A DNA stretch of 14,222 nt, from the NCBI GenBank assembly GCA_026713745.1, contig JAPONU010000438.1, positions 1 to 14,222 on the forward strand, in the 5' to 3' direction. Below the pieces are notes generated by a model that was not told the DNA's origin, did no database searches, and saw only the letters and a list, made by a program, of their open reading frames with translations. This DNA is from a bacterium (GTDB taxonomy: Bacteria > Actinomycetota > Acidimicrobiia > Acidimicrobiales > CATQHL01). The position numbers were made by a program, and so were the translations under genes. This document shows, in pieces, positions 6,873 through 13,740 of the stretch (position 1 is its first letter; each line of letters starts with the position of its first letter).

Positions 6873-8264
6873 ATGACCACCCACACCGACGCCGACGGTT
6901 CCTTCCTGATCCGGGGAGGGATCGTGCTGCCGATGGAAGGGCGGAAGACCTACCACGACCCTGGATCGGTCCTCGTCGTCGACGGCGCCATCGCGGCGGT
7001 GGGCGGCGTCGAAGAGGTGGACCGCCACCCGGCCGCGGCCGGCGTGACGGTCATCGACGCCGATCGACACGCCGTCATCCCCGGCATCCACAACTGCCAC
7101 CTGCACTCGGGCCTGCTGCGGGGCACCGCCGAATCGCTGGCGCTGTGGGAGTGGCTGGAGAACCACATCGACCCCGCGCACCGGGCGCTCACGCCGGAGA
7201 TCGCCGAGGCGGCCTCGTGGATGGCCTACACCGAGGGGCTGCGCGGCGGCACCACCTCGGTGCTGGACATGTGGCGGCACATGGAGGGTTCGGCGCGGGC
7301 GGCCGAGGCGATCGGCATCCGGGCCACGCTGGCCCCCTACACCGCCGACCTCTACGACTACTTCGAGACGCTCGAGACCAACCGCCGGCTGCTGGAGACG
7401 CACCTGGTGGCCGCCGGCGGTCGGGTCCGCACCTGGGTCGGCCTCGAGCACATCTTCTACTGCTCGCCGGACATGTTCCGTGGCGCCGCCGCCCTGGCCG
7501 ACGAGTTCGGCACGGGCATCCACACGCACTCCTCGGAGTCCATCTGGGAGGTGCAGGAGTGCCTGCGGCAGTTCGGCCGGCGCCCCATCGAGGAGTTCTA
7601 CCAGCGGGGCATCCTGGGGCCGTCCACGGTCATCGCCCACGGCGTGTGGCTCGACGACCGGGAGGTTCGGATCCTGGCCGAGACCGGCACCGCGGTCACC
7701 CACTGCCCGTGCTCCAACATGAAGCTCTCCTCGGGCCCGGCGCGGGTGGGCTTCTACCGCAGCGAGGGCGTCACGGTGGCGCTGGGGACCGACGGCGAGA
7801 AGGAGAACAACAACCTCGACATGCTCGAGGAGATGAAGTTCGCCTCGCTGCTGGCGAAGGTCGCCACGCTGGATCCCACCGTCGGCGACCCCTGGGACGT
7901 CCTGGATCTGGCGACCCGCTCGGGGGCGGAGGCTCTGGGGTTGGGCGACGTCACGGGCACCCTCGAGGAGGGCAAGGACGCCGACATCGTGCTGGTCGAC
8001 CTGCGAAGCCTGCACTTCGTCCCGCTACTGCACGGTGACGACTTCAACGCCCCGGCACACCTGACCTTCAGCGCCTCGGCTCGCGACGTCAGCGACGTGT
8101 GGGTCCAGGGACGACATCTGGTCTCCGGCGGGGAGGGGATCTCCGTCGACGTGGCCCAGGTGGCCGAGCGCGCCCAGTCCGCGGCCGAGGAGCTCTTCGC
8201 CCGCCGCCGCGCCCTGCAGGGCGACACCCCCAGCCCCGCCAGCACGCTCGGCAAGAACGCCTGA
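6873..8264 (+). CDS. Amidohydrolase / nucleobase or nucleoside deaminase (MtaD/SsnA/chlorohydrolase-type)
   Basis: A 463-residue metal-dependent hydrolase with a full active-site set: HNCHLHSG (H76, H78), HTHSSE (H219, E222), AHGVWLDDREV (H256), THCPCSN (H277, S281, N282) and VALGTDGEKENNN with D307. This is the pattern of the cytosolic deaminases acting on adenosine, methylthioadenosine, S-adenosylhomocysteine, guanine-like bases and triazines. The TDGEKENNN block differs from the DGSASND block of its neighbour at 1563, so the two are distant paralogues rather than a recent duplication. ATG 6873 has a good ribosome binding site and lies 28 nt after the transporter, so it is very likely co-transcribed. 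The likely job is deamination of the imported compound. The exact substrate cannot be read from the motifs. Confidence 0.92.
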   Translation: MTTHTDADGSFLIRGGIVLPMEGRKTYHDPGSVLVVDGAIAAVGGVEEVDRHPAAAGVTVIDADRHAVIPGIHNCHLHSGLLRGTAESLALWEWLENHIDPAHRALTPEIAEAASWMAYTEGLRGGTTSVLDMWRHMEGSARAAEAIGIRATLAPYTADLYDYFETLETNRRLLETHLVAAGGRVRTWVGLEHIFYCSPDMFRGAAALADEFGTGIHTHSSESIWEVQECLRQFGRRPIEEFYQRGILGPSTVIAHGVWLDDREVRILAETGTAVTHCPCSNMKLSSGPARVGFYRSEGVTVALGTDGEKENNNLDMLEEMKFASLLAKVATLDPTVGDPWDVLDLATRSGAEALGLGDVTGTLEEGKDADIVLVDLRSLHFVPLLHGDDFNAPAHLTFSASARDVSDVWVQGRHLVSGGEGISVDVAQVAERAQSAAEELFARRRALQGDTPSPASTLGKNA

Positions 8265-8280
8265 GACGCGAGAGCATCCC

Positions 8281-8286
8281 TAGCCT
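8281..8286 (+). promoter_or_regulatory. Possible -10 element for the ABC-F gene
   Basis: TAGCCT lies 6 nt before GTG at 8293, where no ribosome binding site is present. This fits leaderless transcription starting at or near the GTG. No -35 box is recognisable. Confidence 0.4.
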
Positions 8287-8292
8287 GCAACG

Positions 8293-10215
8293 GTGATCAC
8301 CGCTTCGGGGCTGTCCAAGTCCTTCGGCATCCGGCGCCTGTTCGCCGACGTCTCGGTACAGCTCGCCGCCGGGCGGCGGGTGGCGCTGGTCGGCGGCAAC
8401 GGCACGGGCAAGACGACCCTCCTGGAGATCCTCGTGGGCCTCGGCGAACCCGACGAGGGCACCGTGATGCGGCCTCGCGACACCGAGATCGGCTACCTGC
8501 CACAAGACCTCGGCGCCTCGGGCGACGGCACCGTACGCGAGCAGGTCCTGGCCGGCGCCGGACCGGTCGCCCGCCTCGCCGAACAACTCGCCGACCTCGA
8601 GGGCAGGCTCGCTTCCCACGGCGAGGACCACGACGCCGTCCTGGCCCGCTACGGCGAGACGCAGGCCACCTTCGAGCAACTCGGGGGCTACGCCCTGGAG
8701 TCCGAGGTCGGCAAGGTCCTGGCCGGGCTCGGCTTCGCCCCCGCCGACGCCGGTCGCCCCGTGCGGGAACTCTCGGGGGGCTGGCGGATGCGGGTGGCCC
8801 TGGCCCGGCTGCTGGTCGCCCGCCCCGACGTCCTGATCCTCGACGAGCCCACCAACCACCTCGACATCGATTCGACCGCCTGGCTGGAGCAACGCCTCGT
8901 CACCTGGCCGGGCGCGCTGCTGTTCGTGAGCCACGATCGCGACTTCATCGACACCGTCGCCAACCGCATCATCGAACTGGCCGACGGAACGGCCACGGCC
9001 TACGTCGGCGGGTTCGCCGAGTTCGTGGTCGCCCGGGAGGAGCGCCTGGCACGCGCCGAGGCCGCAGCTACCCGGCAGGCACGAGAGGTGGCCCGGGTGG
9101 AGCGGTTCATCGAACGCTTCCGCTACAAGGCCACCAAGGCCCGGCAGGTGCAAAGCCGCGTGAAGACCCTCGAGAAGCTGGACCGCATCGCCATGCCGAG
9201 CCGCAGCGAACTCGTGGCCCGGTTCGCCTTCGCGGAGCCGCCCCGATCACCCCGGGTCGTGATCGAACTCGCCGGCGCCACCGTGGGCTACGACGACGAT
9301 CCCGAGCCGGTCATCTCGGAGGTGACCCTGGCGGTCGAGCGGGGCCAGACGGTCGCCCTCGTCGGCCCGAACGGAGCCGGCAAGACCACGCTGCTGCGCC
9401 TGATCCTGGGTGCGCTCGCCCCCAGCAGCGGTGAAGCGCACCTGGGCACGAATGTCAAGGTTGCCGCCTTCGAGCAGCACCAGGCCGACGAACTCGACGA
9501 GACCAAGCGGGCCATCGAGGTCTTCTCCGACGGCATCGACTTCGCCAAGCGCAACGCCCGCTCCATCCTCGGCGCCTTCGGATTCCCGGGAGACGCGGCC
9601 GACCGGCGCGTCGGAGAACTGTCTGGCGGCGAGCGCACCCGTCTGGCGCTGGCCCGCACGATGACCGAGCCCGTCAACCTCATCGTTCTGGACGAGCCCA
9701 CCAACCATCTGGACCTGCCGAGTTGCGACGTGCTGGAGGACGCCCTCACCGCCCACCCCGGCACGGTGCTGCTCGTGACCCACGACCGCCACCTCATCCG
9801 CTCGGTGGCCGACGCCCTCATCGAGGTGCGCGACGGGAAGGCCAAGTGGCACATCGGCGTGGACGAGTCGCTGCTCGTCAGCCCGCCCGCTCCAAGCAGG
9901 GCCGAGCGTGCCGGCGACCGCACCGGTGACACCCGCCGCGAGCAGCGACAGGCCGGCGCCCGCCGGCGGCAGGAGGCCGGCGGGCTGCAGCGCCGCATCA
10001 CCAGGTTGGAGCGCGAGTGCGCTACCGCGGATGCAGAGGTGGCCGCTCTCCTGGCGCAGCTGGGTGACCCGGAGATCTACAGCCGCCCCGAGGAGGTCCG
10101 CGCCCTCGCCACGGCCCACGACGCGGCCGTGAAACGGGCCGCAACCCTGCTCGCCCGCTGGGAGGCCGCAGTCGAATCGCTCGAAGGCCCGGCGAGCGAC
10201 GGCCCGTCGCCGTGA
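8293..10215 (+). CDS. ABC-F family ATPase (Uup/EttA-like ribosome-associated protein)
   Basis: A 640-residue soluble protein with two complete ABC domains and no membrane segments. Domain 1 has Walker A GGNGTGKTT (34-42), signature LSGGWRMR (160-167) and Walker B DEPTNHLD (184-191). Domain 2 has GPNGAGKTT (358-366), LSGGERTR (443-450) and DEPTNHLD (467-474). The charged linker between them, about residues 245-320 and rich in Arg/Glu, corresponds to the tRNA-interaction arm of ABC-F proteins. The C-terminal 100 residues are Arg/Glu/Ala-rich and look like the coiled-coil extension of Uup. Such proteins act on ribosomes or nucleic acid, in translation quality control or antibiotic protection. 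The 28-bp gap and its own possible promoter suggest it is not functionally part of the purine operon. GTG is the first usable start. Subfamily is uncertain. Confidence 0.93.
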   Translation: MITASGLSKSFGIRRLFADVSVQLAAGRRVALVGGNGTGKTTLLEILVGLGEPDEGTVMRPRDTEIGYLPQDLGASGDGTVREQVLAGAGPVARLAEQLADLEGRLASHGEDHDAVLARYGETQATFEQLGGYALESEVGKVLAGLGFAPADAGRPVRELSGGWRMRVALARLLVARPDVLILDEPTNHLDIDSTAWLEQRLVTWPGALLFVSHDRDFIDTVANRIIELADGTATAYVGGFAEFVVAREERLARAEAAATRQAREVARVERFIERFRYKATKARQVQSRVKTLEKLDRIAMPSRSELVARFAFAEPPRSPRVVIELAGATVGYDDDPEPVISEVTLAVERGQTVALVGPNGAGKTTLLRLILGALAPSSGEAHLGTNVKVAAFEQHQADELDETKRAIEVFSDGIDFAKRNARSILGAFGFPGDAADRRVGELSGGERTRLALARTMTEPVNLIVLDEPTNHLDLPSCDVLEDALTAHPGTVLLVTHDRHLIRSVADALIEVRDGKAKWHIGVDESLLVSPPAPSRAERAGDRTGDTRREQRQAGARRRQEAGGLQRRITRLERECATADAEVAALLAQLGDPEIYSRPEEVRALATAHDAAVKRAATLLARWEAAVESLEGPASDGPSP

Positions 10216-10216
10216 C

Positions 10217-11890
10217 TCAGGCAGTCGCGAGCGGGCGAACCGCCCCGGCGATCCGACCGAGCCGGTCCTGAGCACGGCGCCGTGCAGCACCGAGATCCTC
10301 GCCACGCACCTTCTCCACCGTCTCGATGTACACCTTGAGCTTGGGTTCGGTGCCACTGGGGCGGACGATCACCCGGTCGCCGCCCGTCAACCTGAAGGCC
10401 AGCATGTCGGTGGGCGGCAGCGACCCCTCCGGTTGGGAGTAGTCCACCACCTCGGTGACGAGGTGCCCCGCAATCTCTCCGGGTGGGTGTGAGCGGAGGC
10501 GAGCGGTCGCCACGGCGGCCTCATCGGGTGAGAGCCGAAGGGTTACCTGGCCGGTGGCGTGCACGCCGTGGCAGCGGTGGATCTCGTCGAGGCGCTCAAG
10601 CAGCGCCGAGCCCTCGGCCTCCAGCTCGCTTGCAAGCTGCACGGCCAGAGCCGCCGCGCTGATGCCGTCCTTGTCGCGCACCTCGTCGCAGGTGGCGTAG
10701 CCCAGCGCCTCCTCGTAGCCGAAGAGCAGCCGTTCGGGCCGGCCGTCGGCGGCGCGGGCGATCCACTTGAAGCCGGTGAGCGTCTCGGCGTGGGCCACCC
10801 CCGCACCGCCGGCCATCGGCCCGAGCAACTGCGAGGAGACGACGCTGGCGGCCAGCAGCACGGGCTCGCCGGGAGCACTCGCGGCGCGGCGGCGCAGCAG
10901 GCAGTCCGCCAGCAGCGCTCCCAACTCGTCACCGGTGAGGCGCCGCCAACCACCGCGGGCGGGCACCGCCACGGCGAGCCGGTCAGCATCAGGGTCGTTC
11001 GCGATCACCAGATCGGCTCCGGTGCGGTCGGCCAGGGCGAAGGCCGCGTCCAGCGCACCCGGTTCCTCGGGGTTGGGGAACGTCACCGTCGGGAACGCGC
11101 CGTCGGGTTCGGCCTGTGTGGGGACGACCACCGGGGCCGGCAGGCCCAGCCGTTCGAAGAGCGCCAGCAGCACCGACGCCCCCACCCCGTGCAGCGGTGT
11201 GTAGACCACCCGCAGCGGTCTCTGCGGCTGCGGCGCCCGCTGCAGGCGCCGGGCGATTCCCGCCAGGTAGTGCTCGGTCGCAGCGGCGCCGATCTCGGTG
11301 ATCGACCCACCGGCCGACGGTGCCGGAGCTTCCCGGGGCGGCAGCGGGGCCGCCGACATGTGCGCCTCCACGGCCGCGTCGGCGGGCGGGATGATCTGCG
11401 CGCCGCTTGCGTCGTACAGCTTGTAGCCGTTGTCCTCCGGCGGGTTGTGGCTGGCCGTGATGACGATGCCGGCGTCGGCTGCGAGGTCGCGCACGGCGTG
11501 TGCCGCCACCGGCGTGGGCACTCGGCCCACCAGCAACGCCTCTCCCCCACCGGACGCCACGAAGTCGGCCGCGTCGGCCGCGAAGACCTCCGAGTTCCGC
11601 CGGGCGTCGTGACCGATCACCACCCGCGCGCCCGGCGGCAGCGTGGCCATCACCGCGGCGGTGGCCGAGCGGACCATCACACGGTTCATCCGCGCCGGGC
11701 CGGCGCCCAGCTGCGCTCGCAGCCCGGCGGTGCCGAATCGGAGTCGCGCTGCGAAGCGCCGCTCCAACTCTCCGGCCGCTGCGGCGTCGCCGGGTGCCGA
11801 CGCCACCAGGGTCTCCAACTCGGCGCGGGTGTGCGGATCGGGGTCGGCGGCCAGCCACGCCTCAGCGGCCGTCCGGACCTGCCGGGTCAC
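10217..11890 (-). CDS. pmmB: Alpha-D-phosphohexomutase (PmmB-type; possible phospho(deoxy)ribomutase)
   Basis: A 557-residue four-domain phosphosugar mutase of the long PGM2/PmmB type. Landmarks in order are RFGTAGLRAQLGAGPARMN (51-69), the phosphoserine loop TASHNP (145-150, Ser147), the Mg-binding loop DPDADR (299-304), the sugar-recognition loop GYEEALGY (391-398) and the phosphate-binding loop RPSGTEPKLK (510-519). All catalytic elements are intact. The GTG start lies 4 nt after the PNP stop, so the two are one operon; the order resembles the M. tuberculosis deoD-pmmB pair (Rv3307-Rv3308). In this context conversion of (deoxy)ribose-1-phosphate to the 5-phosphate is the attractive role, although glucose or mannose phosphomutase activity is equally compatible with the motifs. 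Its stop is separated from the convergent ABC-F stop by a single base. Confidence 0.9.
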   Translation of the reverse strand: MTRQVRTAAEAWLAADPDPHTRAELETLVASAPGDAAAAGELERRFAARLRFGTAGLRAQLGAGPARMNRVMVRSATAAVMATLPPGARVVIGHDARRNSEVFAADAADFVASGGGEALLVGRVPTPVAAHAVRDLAADAGIVITASHNPPEDNGYKLYDASGAQIIPPADAAVEAHMSAAPLPPREAPAPSAGGSITEIGAAATEHYLAGIARRLQRAPQPQRPLRVVYTPLHGVGASVLLALFERLGLPAPVVVPTQAEPDGAFPTVTFPNPEEPGALDAAFALADRTGADLVIANDPDADRLAVAVPARGGWRRLTGDELGALLADCLLRRRAASAPGEPVLLAASVVSSQLLGPMAGGAGVAHAETLTGFKWIARAADGRPERLLFGYEEALGYATCDEVRDKDGISAAALAVQLASELEAEGSALLERLDEIHRCHGVHATGQVTLRLSPDEAAVATARLRSHPPGEIAGHLVTEVVDYSQPEGSLPPTDMLAFRLTGGDRVIVRPSGTEPKLKVYIETVEKVRGEDLGAARRRAQDRLGRIAGAVRPLATA

Positions 11891-11894
11891 CAGC

Positions 11895-12701
11895 TCACAA
11901 GCGGTCGATCACGCCGCGCAGCAGCCGGCCCACCGCGACGCCCGAGGCTGCCCCGGCGTCGAGCACCTCCTGGTGGCTGGGACCCTCGTCGGTCATCCCG
12001 GCGGCCAGATTCGTCACGAGCGACACGCCGAGTACCTCCATGCCGCAGTGGCGCGCCGCGATGGCCTCCAGCACAGTGGACATGCCAACCAGGTCGGCGC
12101 CCATGGTCCGCAGCATCCGGATCTCGGCAGGCGTCTCGAAGTGCGGGCCGCGCAGTCCGGCGTAGACCCCCTCGGGGGTGGCGGGGCTCGTCTCGGCGGC
12201 GAGCGCCCGCAGGCGGGGCGAGTAGGCGTCCACCAGGTTCACGAAGCGATCGGTCCCCCACTCGGTGCCCTCCATCGGCGACGTCCCGGTGAGGTTGATG
12301 TGGTCGGAGATCAGCACCGGACCACCCACCCGGTAGTGGGGTCGCAGACCCCCGGCGGCATTGGTCAGGACCGCCACGCCGCAGCCGGCGGCCGCCGCCG
12401 TGCGCACGCCGTGGGTGACCGCCGCGGCGCTGTTCCCCTCGTAGAGGTGCACGCGGCCGCGGTACACCAGCAGGCGCCGGTCGCCAGCGGAAACCGCGCC
12501 CACGGTGCCGCCGTGGCCCTCGACACGGGACTCCGGGAAGCCCGCCAGTTCCGTGGTCGAGATCTGCGCCTCCACGTCGCCCAGCTCGGCGACGGCGTCG
12601 TCCCAGCCGGTTCCCAACACAACAGTGGCGTCGAATTCGCCCCCGAGCCGGTCGGCAATCTGTGCGGCCGCCTCGCCGGCCAGTTGCCTGGCGTTCGTCA
12701 T
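11895..12701 (-). CDS. punA: Purine nucleoside phosphorylase, trimeric type
   Basis: A 268-residue enzyme that splits purine (deoxy)nucleosides with phosphate into base and (deoxy)ribose-1-phosphate. Phosphate and purine site motifs of the trimeric PNP family are present: GTGW at 30-33, RGRVHLYEGN at 81-90, LTNAAGGL at 112-119, GPHFETPAEIR at 185-195 (Glu189 matches the purine-binding Glu) and VTNLAAGM at 229-236 (Asn231 matches the 6-oxopurine-reading Asn). Retention of that Asn suggests inosine/guanosine preference. An upstream in-frame start at 12725 exists, but ATG at 12701 has an excellent ribosome binding site (GGAGGAA) that would otherwise be coding, so 12701 is chosen. First gene of a two-gene operon with the phosphomutase. 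It links functionally to the nucleoside transporter and deaminases about 4 kb away. Confidence 0.93.
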   Translation of the reverse strand: MTNARQLAGEAAAQIADRLGGEFDATVVLGTGWDDAVAELGDVEAQISTTELAGFPESRVEGHGGTVGAVSAGDRRLLVYRGRVHLYEGNSAAAVTHGVRTAAAAGCGVAVLTNAAGGLRPHYRVGGPVLISDHINLTGTSPMEGTEWGTDRFVNLVDAYSPRLRALAAETSPATPEGVYAGLRGPHFETPAEIRMLRTMGADLVGMSTVLEAIAARHCGMEVLGVSLVTNLAAGMTDEGPSHQEVLDAGAASGVAVGRLLRGVIDRL

Positions 12702-12705
12702 GGTG

Positions 12706-12712
12706 TTCCTCC
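12706..12712 (-). promoter_or_regulatory. Ribosome binding site deciding the PNP start
   Basis: On the minus strand, GGAGGAA lies 4 nt before ATG at 12701 (GGAGG core 6 nt before it). It rules in favour of this start over the one at 12725. Confidence 0.85.
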
Positions 12713-12740
12713 GTACGGCTCCCACGTCGCTGCGGCGTCA

Positions 12741-12746
12741 AGTCTC
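12741..12746 (-). promoter_or_regulatory. Possible -10 element of the PNP operon
   Basis: The minus strand reads GAGACTTGACG here. GAGACTTG resembles CAGACTTG before the operon at 1563. Transcription would start near 12734, giving a leader of about 33 nt that includes the ribosome binding site. No clear -35 box. Confidence 0.3.
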
Positions 12747-12784
12747 GCACGAGGCGGGGAACGGCCACACACCGAAGCGCCGTC

Positions 12785-12819
12785 AAAAATGAGCCGGCCC
12801 CGGAGGAGGTGTCCGGGGC
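12785..12819 (-). terminator. Hairpin repeat, copy 1 (intrinsic terminator-like, leftward)
   Basis: Identical for 35 bp to 12860-12894. GCCCCGGA (12797-12804) pairs with TCCGGGGC (12812-12819) around a 7-nt loop. Read on the minus strand, the stem is followed by CGGCTCATTTTT, a terminator-like arrangement. It lies upstream of PNP and would stop leftward transcription arriving from the right. Confidence 0.6.
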
Positions 12820-12859
12820 AGCTTGGCTCCCATCGGGGAGCAGCCCCATCTCAGCCGCT

Positions 12860-12894
12860 AAAAATGAGCCGGCCCCGGAGGAGGTGTCCGGGGC
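12860..12894 (-). terminator. Hairpin repeat, copy 2 (intrinsic terminator-like, leftward)
   Basis: Second copy of the 35-bp repeat, 75 bp from the first. Here the stem extends to 11 perfect pairs, CCGGCCCCGGA (12869-12879) with TCCGGGGCCGG (12887-12897), and the minus-strand tail is CTCATTTTT. Between the copies, GCTCCC (12826-12831) and GGGAGC (12836-12841) form a third small hairpin. Confidence 0.6.
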
Positions 12895-13286
12895 CGGGGG
12901 CTGGGAGGGGAGATCGGTTGCGGGTTGGGCGGGCCGGGCGCCGCCGACGGCGACCGGCCCTGTTATCCGGGTGCGGCTTCATGCAGCCTTCGGGCGCTGC
13001 CGGCGGCTGCCCGACCGGGTCCAGTCCCAGGTCGAGACCTGGCGGGCATACCGGGGACGGGGTGCCCCTGCGGTGGGCCGGGGAGTCGGGGCGAGCGCCG
13101 GGCACGGCAGATCGGCCGGATCGATGTCATCCAAAGCGGGCGAGGCCCAACGGACCGGGCTGCACGTGCAGTGCGGCGGGTGCTGGGTCGTTCCCGCTCG
13201 GGAGGTCTGCTCTTGGTATTCCTTCCTCATGCCCATACAGACGGTTATGCCCCCGGATTGGTTGACACGATCTCGCCCCGAGTTGG

Positions 13287-13330
13287 GATTTGCCCCTCTG
13301 GAACACAAGATTTGCCCCTCTGGAACACAA
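13287..13330. repeat. 22-bp perfect tandem repeat
   Basis: Two adjoining identical 22-bp units (13287-13308 and 13309-13330), each starting GATTTGCCCC and ending CTGGAACACAA. They sit just before the AT-rich stretch and possible -10 element of the AlkB relic. They could be operator sites or a simple duplication. Confidence 0.9.
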
Positions 13331-13343
13331 ACAGTTGTATGTA

Positions 13344-13349
13344 TAGGAT
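13344..13349 (+). promoter_or_regulatory. Possible -10 element of the AlkB relic
   Basis: TAGGAT lies in GTATAGGATGG, 6 nt before GTG at 13356, with TGGAAC 17 bp upstream. It has the same leaderless spacing as at 8281-8293. The promoter may survive from the intact gene. Confidence 0.4.
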
Positions 13350-13355
13350 GGTGCC

Positions 13356-13589
13356 GTGGCAGTTCTCGGCACCTACCAACCCAGCCTCCTCAGCGGGGGC
13401 GACCGCCGGCACAGCTGGGAGCACACCGTGGCCAAGGCCGCCGTGGCGCCCCCTCGCATAAGCGTGACGTTCCGCCACCGGCAACCGATCGCGGGCCGCG
13501 TCCCGAACCGGTCCTTCGCGCCGCGCGCACGCCGCAGCCCACCGACTATCATCACAACAAACCCAACTAAGCAACATCTTACCCCATGA
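13356..13589 (+). pseudogene. Relic of an AlkB-family 2-oxoglutarate/Fe(II) dioxygenase with internal deletion
   Basis: A 77-residue reading frame. Its start, MAVLGTYQPSLL, looks like an authentic N terminus behind a promoter-like sequence. It then passes straight into SWEHTVAKAAVAPP and RISVTFRH, which match the C-terminal end of AlkB proteins: the third iron-ligand His (WEH; YHG in E. coli AlkB) and the 2-oxoglutarate motif RxxxxxR (RISVTFR; RYNLTFR in E. coli). The core with the HxD iron ligands, well over 100 residues in any AlkB enzyme, is missing. About 34 low-complexity residues follow, probably read-through past a lost stop. AlkB enzymes repair alkylated bases; this copy cannot. The match is from memory of family motifs, so the call is probable rather than certain. 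Confidence 0.6.
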
Positions 13590-13615
13590 AGGCTGCGTAG
13601 TCAGACGAATTACTG

Positions 13616-13651
13616 GAACTTAGTTCGGAATGTCAAGAACATATTCGGAAT
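13616..13651. promoter_or_regulatory. Operator-like cluster in an AT-rich dip
   Basis: GAACttaGTTC (13616-13626) is an 11-bp dyad. TTCGGAAT occurs at 13624-13631 and 13644-13651, exactly 20 bp apart, about two helical turns. The stretch is much less GC-rich than its surroundings and lies 90-125 bp before the lipoprotein start. It may bind a regulator of that gene; no promoter can be assigned. Confidence 0.3.
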
Positions 13652-13740
13652 CAGATCAATCGTCTCCGTCGGCTGGTCGTGACCGACCCGGTCGGCGCGG
13701 CTCGACTGAACCCGATCGTGGTCAGAAGGGATCAAGCTCG

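Larger units (their letters stand above)
12702..13355. other. Non-coding / decayed region
   Basis: About 650 bp without a supportable gene. The left part carries the PNP promoter area and the hairpin repeats at 12785-12897. From 12898 to about 13286 I see only GC-rich sequence with several overlapping open frames, none with a ribosome binding site, recognisable motif or consistent composition. The right part holds the 22-bp tandem repeat and a possible promoter. The stretch could be the eroded remains of lost genes. Confidence 0.6.

Noticed and set aside
12785..12897. Minimal CRISPR array (35-bp repeat, 40-bp spacer)
   Set aside because: Two units only, and each repeat is a terminator-like hairpin with a T-tail on the minus strand; the 'spacer' itself contains a hairpin.
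12785..12900. Repeat peptide MSRPRRRCPG as a small repetitive protein
   Set aside because: The 75-bp period is a multiple of three, so all frames repeat. The DNA hairpin with T-tail explains the repeat better than coding.
13160..13171. Palindrome CTGCACGTGCAG
   Set aside because: A 12-bp palindrome is expected a few times by chance in a window of this size, and nothing nearby supports a function.
11643..13570. Long plus-strand open frames across PNP and the region to its right
   Set aside because: Shadow frames of the minus-strand PNP gene and GC-rich DNA. No ribosome binding site, motif or normal composition.
12925..13577. Small open frames on both strands in the right intergenic region
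   Set aside because: Several overlap each other, none has a recognisable motif apart from the AlkB relic in one frame, and starts lack ribosome binding sites.
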